DNA of 15,988 nucleotides from an uncultured Treponema sp. (GCA_937885475.1 CAKZZR010000025.1:1-15988); one strand, 5' to 3'. Shown: positions 1 to 6,303, counted from the stretch's first letter. Made by a program: numbers and translations. Notes: generated from the letters alone by a model not told the origin.

Positions 1-64
1 CGCTTACGCGGCAGCAAAAATGGGTGTTTTTGAAGTCTGCAACTTCTCCTTTGCGATATTTTTT
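1..64 (-). repeat. Structured intergenic repeat, copy A (partial)
   Basis: This is half of the structured repeat seen complete at 4184-4334 and 10788-10938; the other half lies beyond the left edge. Read on the minus strand it has the A-rich terminal arm AAAAAATATC (55-64), then AAGGAGAAGTTG, CTTCAAAAACAC, CATTTTTGC and the tip hairpin CGC-GTAA-GCG (1-10), in the same order as in the other copies. The tip loop GTAA is a GNRA tetraloop. It begins 21 bases beyond the stop codon of the minus-strand gene ending at 86, so it would lie in that gene's 3' untranslated region in the same sense. Strand given is the one on which the loops read GNRA. Confidence 0.8.
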
Positions 65-85
65 ACACGTCTCTCTCCCAGCCCC

Positions 86-1951
86 TCACACTGCAAACGG
101 AGACTCGGCGCACAGGTATGGAGCGGCGGAAGGCTGTACGCGGGTGAGCAGGACGCGGGCATAGGCGTTCTGGACGGGGATGCGGCGCAAGCTCCAGTCG
201 GCGGCGCACAACGGTTCCATGTCGGGCGCAAGCGGCATGGCAGAAAACTGCCACGACCACGGACGCACGACGCGCTGCATGATTGCAATCCGGCTTTTTG
301 CGACGCGCTGCAATTCCAGCAAGGCTTCTGTCCGGCTGGAGACCGCCTCCCACGCGCCGCAGACGTACACCGCGTCAAAGGAGCGGCTTTCAAATGGCAG
401 GCATTCCATGCGGAACGGCAAGTCGGTATCCTCCGCGCAAAGCACGCTTGCAAACACAACGCCCCTGCGTTCCTGTCCGTCCTCCGGCGGAGTATAGGAG
501 CCGGTAAGAATCAGAATGCGCTCTCCCCGCCCCCGCGTGCCGCACTCAGAAAGCAGCTCCCAGGCAAGGCGTCGCTCCTCTTCGGCGGCATAGATTTTTT
601 CTACATCGGACGATTTTTTGTACAACGAGCGCACCGTACGGAATTCCGCGCCATACGCCTGAGAAAGACTTGAAAACCGCCCGCCTGCAAACAGCAAAAG
701 CAGGTCTCTATGAGCGCGGGCGCATTTTTTTATGGAATTGAGACGAACCGCCGCACGCGCGTTGTGCCGCACAAAGGAATACATCTGCCAGTCCAGCACC
801 ACATCGCGCATGAACGAGGCGAATGATGCAGCCTCATGCGGAGCGCACAGCGCATTCCGCCCCGGCTCAATAATGAACGGCTCTTCCGGCGGGCAGAGCA
901 AAAGAACAAGCGCGCCACGCGCCATAGCTTTTTGAGAAAGCAGATAATTTTTGCAAGTCAGCTCCGAAAGCACAAGAATTTCCGCACTAGGGAGCGCGTC
1001 AAAATCCGCAAAACGCACATGAGCAGAAAGAGTGGCTTCCATCAAAAGCGGAGAAAGAAAGGTCGCTCCAACCTCTTTTTGAGCGATAACGAACGAAAGC
1101 CCCGCGCGTTCCATAAAGCGCGCGCCAAGCACACCAAGCGACTGCATAAAAAACGCGGTGTCAAAGGAAGCGCGTTGCTCGCTGGGTACAAGCAGAACTG
1201 TGCGGGGCGCTTCGCAAAAAGCCTTTTTTGCATCGGAATCGTCAGAAGGCACGCTTTCGTCCGGATTACCGACACAAAATGCGCCTTCCTCACGAATGCC
1301 CATGTCCTGCAAGAACGATTTACCCAGCGCAAGCGGCAGCACCACCCCCGCCCCGCGTCCGCCGGAACGTATGTCCAGCGACTTTACGGCAGAATCCGAA
1401 TAGCACAGGCGGAGCGGGCAAAATTCCAGTGCAAGCCGGCTCAGCGCGCCGCCGAACGCCAGGTTGCCCCAAAGCGCCGCGCCACCTGCTCCGTTCCCTG
1501 CTGGCATACCAACTAAGTTCCCGCGCACATCTGCCGCAAAACCGCTAAGGTTAGCCGCATCCCCTAAATCTTCGTCAAAAAAAGCGCAGACCGCATTTCG
1601 CTCAAACCGGAACGGAAGGAATGCGAACGGGTCCGCGCACAGAACCACGTCAGGCGCAAGGCGCGACAATTCCGCCTCCATGCAAAAACGCAGCGCCGAT
1701 GCCGCGTCCAAAAGCCGCGCGTCAGAAGAAAGCGATGCCGACCGGAATTCCGTGTAAAAATCGCGCCGTAAAATGCCGTGAGCAGACTCTCTGGCAACCG
1801 CGCCCTCATGCAATTCCCCATTCCCCTTTTCCTGAATATGAATGCGGAACACGCAAACCTCCGCAAAGCCCGTAAGCGCGGCACTCAAATCCTCAAAAAA
1901 CAAGCTGCCGGACGAACGGCAAAAATCAGAAACAGCAATGCAAATTCTCAT
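86..1951 (-). CDS. Glycosyltransferase-like protein with methyltransferase-like C-terminus
   Basis: A 621-residue cytoplasmic protein with no signal peptide or membrane helix. The chosen ATG at 1951 has GAGG six bases upstream; a longer reading frame to 2053 is open but lacks such a site. Residues 1-115 look like a Rossmann-type half (MRICIAVSDF at the start, PDVVLCADPF near 100). Residues 285-405 resemble the C-terminal half of GT-B family 4 glycosyltransferases: MARGALVLLL near 343, then EPGRNALC (362-369) where the family has G-x-NG-L, then a helix ending RHNARAAVR. The family's acidic E-x(7)-E motif is not clear. Residues 470-560 resemble a type 11 methyltransferase end: LPFESRSFDAVYVCGAWEAV is the usual 'LPF..-SFD-V' segment, but no complete glycine-rich SAM motif is seen. 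A role in surface glycan or glycoprotein modification is a guess. The gene has repeat copies in the same orientation on both sides. Confidence 0.5.
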   Translation of the reverse strand: MRICIAVSDFCRSSGSLFFEDLSAALTGFAEVCVFRIHIQEKGNGELHEGAVARESAHGILRRDFYTEFRSASLSSDARLLDAASALRFCMEAELSRLAPDVVLCADPFAFLPFRFERNAVCAFFDEDLGDAANLSGFAADVRGNLVGMPAGNGAGGAALWGNLAFGGALSRLALEFCPLRLCYSDSAVKSLDIRSGGRGAGVVLPLALGKSFLQDMGIREEGAFCVGNPDESVPSDDSDAKKAFCEAPRTVLLVPSEQRASFDTAFFMQSLGVLGARFMERAGLSFVIAQKEVGATFLSPLLMEATLSAHVRFADFDALPSAEILVLSELTCKNYLLSQKAMARGALVLLLCPPEEPFIIEPGRNALCAPHEAASFASFMRDVVLDWQMYSFVRHNARAAVRLNSIKKCARAHRDLLLLFAGGRFSSLSQAYGAEFRTVRSLYKKSSDVEKIYAAEEERRLAWELLSECGTRGRGERILILTGSYTPPEDGQERRGVVFASVLCAEDTDLPFRMECLPFESRSFDAVYVCGAWEAVSSRTEALLELQRVAKSRIAIMQRVVRPWSWQFSAMPLAPDMEPLCAADWSLRRIPVQNAYARVLLTRVQPSAAPYLCAESPFAV

Positions 1952-2049
1952 AACAACCTCTGTATTATTTACCGCCTCGGAACGCAATTTCGGCAAAAGT
2001 TCTTTAAAAAAAATGCAAAAATCATAAAAAATTTGTTCGTTCTGGGCAA

Positions 2050-2194
2050 GCACATTATAAAATTTCTGAATTAAGAAAGTGCTATTTGCCTAAAAAAATA
2101 GCTTTCAGTCGAAGTTCATCCTTCAAAACCGCAAACTCTCCTTTTCGCTATTTTTTATAATTTTCGCTCAGTTTATATGTTCGGAATTATATGC
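2050..2194 (-). repeat. Structured intergenic repeat, copy B (internally deleted)
   Basis: A shortened copy in the 331-base gap between the divergent genes at 1951 and 2283. The terminal arms AAAAAATAGC (2093-2102) and GCTATTTTTT (2147-2156) are perfectly paired, but the core is 64 bases instead of 151. The hairpin core is missing, and the sequence jumps from the left part to the right part at CCGCAA (about 2129-2134). Its outer flanks, with TTATAAAATTTCTGAATT at 2055-2072 and TTCGGAATTATATGC at 2180-2194, match the outer flanks of copy D in inverted orientation. The left arm holds TATAAT on the minus strand (2054-2059), facing the gene at 1951, but with no good -35 box. The rest of the gap holds the purM promoter and AT-rich leader sequence. 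Confidence 0.8.
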
Positions 2195-2222
2195 ACTGCC
2201 CTGTCTGTCCGCCCTGCACATG

Positions 2223-2251
2223 TTCCCAAACACAACAAAACTCGCTATACT
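2223..2251 (+). promoter_or_regulatory. Putative purM promoter
   Basis: TATACT at 2246-2251 is a good -10 box, with a weak -35 box TTCCCA at 2223-2228 and a 17-base spacer. The expected start near 2258 gives a leader of about 25 bases, which carries the GGGAG ribosome site before the purM ATG. It lies outside repeat copy B. Confidence 0.5.
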
Positions 2252-2282
2252 GAAGCATATTTTTTTATGGGAGACCCACAAA

Positions 2283-3377
2283 ATGGCAAGTTACAAAGAA
2301 TCAGGTGTAGACGTAGAAGAAGGTTACCGCGCGGTAGATAAGTACAAGGAGCATGCAAAGCGAACTGCAATCCCGGGACTTTTGACTGGACTGGGAAGCT
2401 TTAACGGTATGTTCGAGGTTCCAAAGGGGTACAAAAATCCTGTAATCGTAAGCGGAACTGACGGCGTTGGTACAAAACTTGACATCGCCTTTAAGATGAA
2501 AAAATACGACACCGTGGGAATTGACTGTGTTGCCATGAGCGTAAACGACATTCTGTGTTCGGGCGTTCAGACCCTTTTCTTCCTTGATTATGTAGCTTGC
2601 GGAAAGCTCGATGCGGACGTTGCCGCTGACCTTGTAAAGGGCGTTGCCGACGGCTGTGTGGAAACCGGCTGCGCGCTTCTTGGCGGTGAGACTGCCGAAA
2701 TGCCTGATTTTTATGATGACGGAAAATACGACCTTGCTGGCTTTGGCGTTGGCGTTGGCGAAAAAAAGGAAATGATTACCGGCGAGGAAATCCGCGAGGG
2801 CGACGTTCTTATCGGACTCAGCTCCACCGGCGTTCATTCAAACGGCTTCAGCTTGGTTCGTAAGCTTGTTCAGAATTTTGATGACCCGTTCCAGATTGAC
2901 GGAAAGGACACCGGCAAGACAATCGGCGAGGTTCTTCTTACTCCGACCCGCATTTACGTAAAGCCAGTTATGGAAGCGCTCGGAAAATTCCGCAAGTCAG
3001 TTCACGGAATGGTTCACGTTACGGGCGGCGGATTCTACGAAAATATTCCGCGAATGTACCCAAAGGCAAAGGACGGCAAAAAGCAGCTGATTTCCGTTAT
3101 CAAGCGCTCAAGCTGGGACATTCCGCCTGTGTTCGGCGAACTCATCAAGCGTGGCGCAGACGTGAACACCGTGTACAACACGTTCAACATGGGAATCGGC
3201 TTTGTGCTTGCAGTCAAGGCAAAGGACGCGGACGACATCATCGAATTCTTCAATGCAAACGCCCATAAATACCACCGCGACGACACTCCAGACATGAAGG
3301 CGTACCGCATCGGTACGGTCGCATATGCCGAAGGCAAGGCAGAAACCCAGGCAGAAAAAGTCCTGTTCGTCGACTAA
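2283..3377 (+). CDS. purM: Phosphoribosylformylglycinamidine cyclo-ligase
   Basis: PurM (AIR synthetase) closes the imidazole ring: it converts formylglycinamidine ribonucleotide and ATP to aminoimidazole ribonucleotide, in the cytoplasm, as step five of purine synthesis. The 364-residue protein is close to the usual 345. Family signatures are plain: GTDGVGTKL (58-66), AMSVNDILCSG (84-94), LFFLDYVACGKLD (98-110), LLGGETAEMPDFY (132-144) and GLSSTGVHSNGFSLVR further on; VHVTGGGFYENIPR lies in the C-terminal half. The ATG at 2283 is chosen because GGGAG lies nine bases upstream and MASYKESGVD is a standard PurM start; an upstream in-frame ATG at 2220 lies before the -10 box and is unlikely. purN follows on the same strand after 113 bases, so the two purine genes are neighbours though perhaps not a tight operon. 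Confidence 0.97.
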   Translation: MASYKESGVDVEEGYRAVDKYKEHAKRTAIPGLLTGLGSFNGMFEVPKGYKNPVIVSGTDGVGTKLDIAFKMKKYDTVGIDCVAMSVNDILCSGVQTLFFLDYVACGKLDADVAADLVKGVADGCVETGCALLGGETAEMPDFYDDGKYDLAGFGVGVGEKKEMITGEEIREGDVLIGLSSTGVHSNGFSLVRKLVQNFDDPFQIDGKDTGKTIGEVLLTPTRIYVKPVMEALGKFRKSVHGMVHVTGGGFYENIPRMYPKAKDGKKQLISVIKRSSWDIPPVFGELIKRGADVNTVYNTFNMGIGFVLAVKAKDADDIIEFFNANAHKYHRDDTPDMKAYRIGTVAYAEGKAETQAEKVLFVD

Positions 3378-3387
3378 AGAAGATACT

Positions 3388-3414
3388 CAGGTGTTTGAGC
3401 TTGTCGAAATGACC
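3388..3414. repeat. TTCGACAAGCTCA-type short palindromic repeat
   Basis: The sequence between purM and purN reads, on the minus strand, GGTCATTTCGACAAGCTCAA followed by ACACC. The block TTCGACAAGCTCA is a short repeat that I know from intergenic regions of many unrelated bacteria, usually flanked by GGT/ACC half-palindromes as here (GGT at 3390-3392, ACC at 3412-3414). Only one copy is present in this window. Its function is not established. Confidence 0.55.
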
Positions 3415-3490
3415 ATTTAACGGCATTGGTTCAACCCCTGTTCTTGCTTGAATCTGGCTTTAAAATCTATTTTTTGCGTAGGAACCTCAG

Positions 3491-4117
3491 ATGAAAAAAA
3501 TTGCAGTTTTGGTAAGCGGTGGCGGAACGAACCTTCAGGCGCTGATTGATTATGAAAAGTCGCATTCAGACTGTCCGTATACTATTGCCGTGGTTATAAG
3601 CGACCATAAGGATGCGTATGCGCTTGAGCGGGCAAAAAACGCCGCCATCCCTTGTGAGATTGCAAGTCCGTATGCCGTTATGGGTGCGGAAAACGCAAAA
3701 CAGGCAACCAGGGAGGAAAAACGCCTTGCCGTAAGCGACAGGGTGCTTTCGATTTGCAGTAAATTCGGCGTGTGCGGCATCGTTCAGGCAGGCTGGCTTA
3801 CCCTCCTCAGCGGAAGAATTCTTGATGACTACAAGAACAGAATCATAAACCTGCATCCGGCGCTCTTACCAAAATTCGGCGGTGTCGGCATGTGGGGGCA
3901 TCATGTGCACGAGGCTGTTCTTGCCGCCGGTGAAAAGGAAAGCGGCTGCACTATTCATCTTGTAAGCGGCGAATGCGACGGCGGAAAAATCCTGATTCAG
4001 AAAAAGGTTCCCGTGCTTGCAGGCGACACGCCCGACACCCTCTACGCGCGCATCGCCCCACAGGAGCACGAGGCGATTGTAGAAGCGACAATCATGCTCG
4101 CTACGGAATTAGCATAA
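3491..4117 (+). CDS. purN: Phosphoribosylglycinamide formyltransferase (PurN type)
   Basis: PurN transfers a formyl group from 10-formyltetrahydrofolate to glycinamide ribonucleotide, step three of purine synthesis. The 208-residue protein has the family start KIAVLVSGGGTNLQALID (3-20), the phosphate-binding SGGGTN loop, and the catalytic trio at N120, H122 (NLHPALLPKFGG) and D163 (CDGGKIL). The stretch GGVGMWGHHVHEAV (130-143) is the variant found in Bacteroidetes and spirochaetes rather than the PGLHTHRQA of E. coli. Upstream, AGGAACCTC gives an AGGA ribosome site seven bases before the ATG. A TAAAAT around 3462 may be its own -10 box, but a matching -35 box is weak. No hairpin terminator follows; repeat copy C begins 36 bases after the stop and may end transcription. 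Confidence 0.95.
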   Translation: MKKIAVLVSGGGTNLQALIDYEKSHSDCPYTIAVVISDHKDAYALERAKNAAIPCEIASPYAVMGAENAKQATREEKRLAVSDRVLSICSKFGVCGIVQAGWLTLLSGRILDDYKNRIINLHPALLPKFGGVGMWGHHVHEAVLAAGEKESGCTIHLVSGECDGGKILIQKKVPVLAGDTPDTLYARIAPQEHEAIVEATIMLATELA

Positions 4118-4152
4118 GCACAGGTACGAAGTTCTGGATGCTGTCGGCATAG

Positions 4153-4361
4153 GGAAATCAATTTTTAGAATTCATACATATAAAAAAAATAACTTTCGGT
4201 CGAATTTCATCTTTCAAAACCGCAAGCTAGCTTGCTACACGCATCTTTGCCTTGGAACTTTATACGTTGTCGCTCACGCGACAGCAAAGATGAGTGTTTT
4301 TGAAAGCTGCAAATTCTCCCTTGCGTTATTTTTTACGTTTCTGCTTTCAAAATTGATTTCC
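4153..4361 (-). repeat. Structured intergenic repeat, copy C (complete)
   Basis: This fills most of the 329-base gap between purN and the small membrane gene. It is a nested set of inverted repeats: an outer 13-base perfect pair (4153-4165 with 4349-4361), P1 AAAAAATAAC/GTTATTTTTT (4184-4193/4325-4334), P2 GAATTT/AAATTC (4202-4207/4311-4316), P3 CTTTCAAAA/TTTTGAAAG (4211-4219/4298-4306), a side hairpin P4 GCAAGCTAGCTTGC (4222-4235), P5 CATCTTTGC/GCAAAGATG (4242-4250/4284-4292) and tip hairpin P6 GTCGC-TCAC-GCGAC (4269-4282). On the minus strand the tip loop is GTGA, a GNRA tetraloop. The 151-base core is exactly as long as that of copy D. The unpaired 19 bases at 4250-4268 match copy D at 18 of 19 positions. 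Confidence 0.9.
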
Positions 4362-4382
4362 TTGTTGTCGCCAATTCCAGCC

Positions 4383-4411
4383 TTAACATTCCGCACATTT
4401 TGAACTATAAT
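4383..4411 (+). promoter_or_regulatory. Sigma-70 type promoter of the small membrane gene
   Basis: TTAACA (4383-4388), a 17-base spacer and a perfect TATAAT (4406-4411). The expected start near 4418 leaves a leader of about 29 bases that includes the GGAG ribosome site at 4437-4440. It lies just outside repeat copy C. Confidence 0.8.
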
Positions 4412-4446
4412 AGATTCATCTTTTATCACTAATTTTGGAGTTTTTC

Positions 4447-4677
4447 ATGATTTCTGTAATTCTTGGAATCGTACTTATCGCATTCACCGTTTTTTCAGTG
4501 CTTCCGTTCATGCCACTGAACTGGGGAGCCGATGTAATCGCGTTCCTTAAGGGCTGCGCACCGGTTCTTGCAGCATTCCTCGGTCTCATCTGTCTGTTCA
4601 TTGGAGCAGCCGACATAAAGGACAAGAACGAGGCTAAAAAAGAAGAAAAAGAAGCACAGGCAAAGGCAGAAAAATAA
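4447..4677 (+). CDS. Small two-helix membrane protein
   Basis: A 76-residue protein of unknown function. Residues 1-23 (MISVILGIVLIAFTVFSVLP) and about 33-56 (a stretch with APVLAAFLGLICLFIGAAD) are hydrophobic helices joined by a short loop with NWGAD. The last 20 residues are charged and lysine/glutamate-rich, likely a cytoplasmic coil. The ATG at 4447 is chosen because GGAG at 4437-4440 lies six bases upstream; an in-frame TTG at 4435 would overlap that site. The gene has its own strong promoter at 4383-4411 and no evident partner; the rplM promoter begins 11 bases after its stop. I do not recognise the family. Confidence 0.75.
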   Translation: MISVILGIVLIAFTVFSVLPFMPLNWGADVIAFLKGCAPVLAAFLGLICLFIGAADIKDKNEAKKEEKEAQAKAEK

Positions 4678-4687
4678 CCGCAAGTCC

Positions 4688-4716
4688 TTGAATTTGTGCC
4701 GCAAATTCTATATATT
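4688..4716 (+). promoter_or_regulatory. rplM-rpsI operon promoter
   Basis: TTGAAT (4688-4693), a 17-base spacer and TATATT (4711-4716). The expected start is near 4723, giving rplM a leader of about 110 bases, long for this window. Confidence 0.6.
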
Positions 4717-4735
4717 GTAAGTCCCCGTATATAAA

Positions 4736-4792
4736 AAGGAATTATTGACTGCTCATCCTTAATTCCTTGCGATTTTAGGTCAGATGCAAAGG
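4736..4792 (+). promoter_or_regulatory. Possible structured leader of the L13-S9 operon
   Basis: Within the rplM leader, AAGGAATTA (4736-4744) pairs perfectly with TAATTCCTT (4760-4768) across a 15-base loop. The 3' arm can instead pair in part with GCAAAGG (4786-4792) through CCTTGC (4765-4770), so two exclusive folds are possible. L13 operons have autoregulatory leaders in Bacillota; whether this one acts similarly is inference. No run of T follows, so it is not a simple terminator. Confidence 0.35.
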
Positions 4793-4831
4793 CTTAGAAC
4801 GCGCAAAACTTTAAACTTTTAAGGTATATAC

Positions 4832-5263
4832 ATGAAAACTATTTTCGTAAATGAAAAAGAACAGAAGCGCGATTGGTATCTTATCGACGCTGCAGGTCAG
4901 TCCCTCGGACGCGTAGCTGCAAAGGCTGCTTACATTGCCCGTGGCAAGAACAAGACAACTTACACACCGAACCAGGAAATGGGCGACTATGTTGTAATCA
5001 TCAACGCAGACAAGGTTGCTGTAACCGGTGGAAAAGAAACAAAAAAGATTTACTACAAATACACAACAGGTTTTGTAGGAAGTCTCAAGGCGCATACCTT
5101 TGAAAAACTTATCGAAAAGCACCCGGAAGATCCTATCCGCCTTGCTGTTAAAGGAATGCTTCCGCATGGACGTCTCGGACGTGCTCTTATGCAGAACGTA
5201 AAGATTTATGCTGGCACAGAACACCCGCATACAGCCCAGAACCCAAAAGCGGTTGAACTTTAA
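4832..5263 (+). CDS. rplM: 50S ribosomal protein L13
   Basis: L13 is an early assembly protein of the large ribosomal subunit that binds 23S rRNA. The 143-residue protein has the normal bacterial length and motifs: DWYLIDAAGQSLGRVAAKAA (14-33), an ARGK(N)K..YTP stretch, GDYVVIINADKVAVTGGK (51-68), KIYYKYTTGFVGSLK, and VKGMLPHGRLGRALMQNVKIYAG near the C-terminus. AAGG lies eight bases before the ATG. rpsI starts 12 bases downstream, the common L13-S9 pair. Confidence 0.98.
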   Translation: MKTIFVNEKEQKRDWYLIDAAGQSLGRVAAKAAYIARGKNKTTYTPNQEMGDYVVIINADKVAVTGGKETKKIYYKYTTGFVGSLKAHTFEKLIEKHPEDPIRLAVKGMLPHGRLGRALMQNVKIYAGTEHPHTAQNPKAVEL

Positions 5264-5275
5264 TAGGAGTCTAAG

Positions 5276-5668
5276 ATGGTAAAGAATATTGCTATTGGAA
5301 CAGGAAGAAGAAAGACAGCCGTTGCCCGCGTTTTTGTACGCGAGGGTTCAGGAAAAATCGTTGTAAACGGTAAAGATGTAAAGGAATACTTTGCAACAGA
5401 AGACCAGGTAAAGGTACTTGTTCAGCCGTTGCTCGTAACCTCTAACGACGGAAAATACGACATCCTCATCAACGTAGTTGGTGGTGGTCTGAATGGACAG
5501 GCAGCCGCTTGTCTCCACGGAATTTCCCGCGCATTGCTCCAGATTGACCCGGACAGCCGCACATCACTCAAATCAAACGGATTCCTTACACGCGATTCTC
5601 GTATGGTTGAGCGCAAGAAGTACGGTCAGAAAGGCGCTCGTAGAAGATTCCAGTTCTCTAAGCGTTAG
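5276..5668 (+). CDS. rpsI: 30S ribosomal protein S9
   Basis: S9 is a small-subunit protein whose basic C-terminal tail reaches the P-site tRNA. The 130 residues show GTGRRKTAVARVFVREGSGK near the start, VNGKDVKEYF, a VVGGGLNGQAAACLHGISRAL core, and the tail KKYGQKGARRRFQFSKR. The final KR is as usual for the family. GGAG lies eight bases before the ATG. It is cotranscribed with rplM. The following recX begins 20 bases after the stop, and a strong terminator lies at 5708-5763, inside recX. Confidence 0.98.
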   Translation: MVKNIAIGTGRRKTAVARVFVREGSGKIVVNGKDVKEYFATEDQVKVLVQPLLVTSNDGKYDILINVVGGGLNGQAAACLHGISRALLQIDPDSRTSLKSNGFLTRDSRMVERKKYGQKGARRRFQFSKR

Positions 5669-5688
5669 TTTCATACCGCTGGTTTGCT

Positions 5689-6303
5689 GTGGTTATCTAC
5701 GGTACAGAGCAAGTTTCGCCTGAAGTTATCAAAATCAACTCCAGTGCGGGACTTGCTTTTTTTATACGCACGATCTATCTCAAAAGCGTACAGGCAGAGC
5801 ACATCGTAATAAACGCGGAATTCACCGATGAGGACGAAAAGGACATCATTGACGCGGGAATGTGCTATGCGGCAGAAGCAAAGGCAACTGAATATCTTGC
5901 CCGCGCGGAGCAATGCCGCTTCAAACTGACGCAAAAACTGAGCGCAAAAAAATATGAGAAGCAATACATAGATGCGGCTCTGGACTATCTTGAGTCAAAG
6001 GATTACCTGAACGACCGCCGATTTGCGCTCTTTTGGCTTAACGACCGCAAGCTGAACCACGCAGAAGGACGCACAAAGCTGAATGCGGAACTGCTTTCCC
6101 GCGGCATAAAAAAGGATGACGCACGGGCGGCGCTTGATGATTTTTTTGCGGCAAACGACGAACAGGAGCTGTGCTGCCGCGCACTGCAAAAATGCCTTCG
6201 CACAAAAAAAGAAAGCGACAAAATCGTTCGCACGCTTCTGTCGCTTGGTTTTTCCTATAAAATAATCAAGAATGCAATGGATTCCGTTTCCCAGGAGGAC
6301 TAA
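5689..6303 (+). CDS. recX: Regulatory protein RecX
   Basis: RecX binds RecA and limits RecA filament growth during recombination and SOS repair. The 204-residue protein has the tandem three-helix pattern: EYLARAEQCRFKLTQKLSAK (69-88) then a helix with DYLESKDYLNDRRFALFWLNDR and RTKLNAELLSRGIKKDDARAALD; a last repeat ends RTLLSLGFSYKIIKNAMD. The N-terminal 60 residues look like the short beta-rich lead seen in Firmicute RecX. The only in-frame start before that region is GTG at 5689, with a poor ribosome site, so the exact start is uncertain; the next in-frame ATG is at codon 58 and would remove the lead. Oddly, codons 7-25 form an intrinsic terminator. The stop codon overlaps the sppA stop on the other strand by two bases. 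Confidence 0.85.
   Translation: MVIYGTEQVSPEVIKINSSAGLAFFIRTIYLKSVQAEHIVINAEFTDEDEKDIIDAGMCYAAEAKATEYLARAEQCRFKLTQKLSAKKYEKQYIDAALDYLESKDYLNDRRFALFWLNDRKLNHAEGRTKLNAELLSRGIKKDDARAALDDFFAANDEQELCCRALQKCLRTKKESDKIVRTLLSLGFSYKIIKNAMDSVSQED
5708..5763 (+). terminator. Intrinsic terminator of rplM-rpsI, inside recX
   Basis: AGCAAGTTTCGC (5708-5719) pairs with GCGGGACTTGCT (5746-5757) as a 12-base stem with two G-U pairs. It continues as CTG/CAG, one mismatch, and AGTT/AACT, around the nine-base loop 5728-5736. Seven T follow (5757-5763). It stands 39 bases after the rpsI stop but in the coding region of recX as called. Confidence 0.85.

Noticed and set aside
2220..2282. An upstream in-frame ATG that would lengthen PurM by 21 residues
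   Set aside because: The extra residues are not PurM-like, the codon lies before the predicted -10 box, and a good ribosome site stands before the ATG at 2283.
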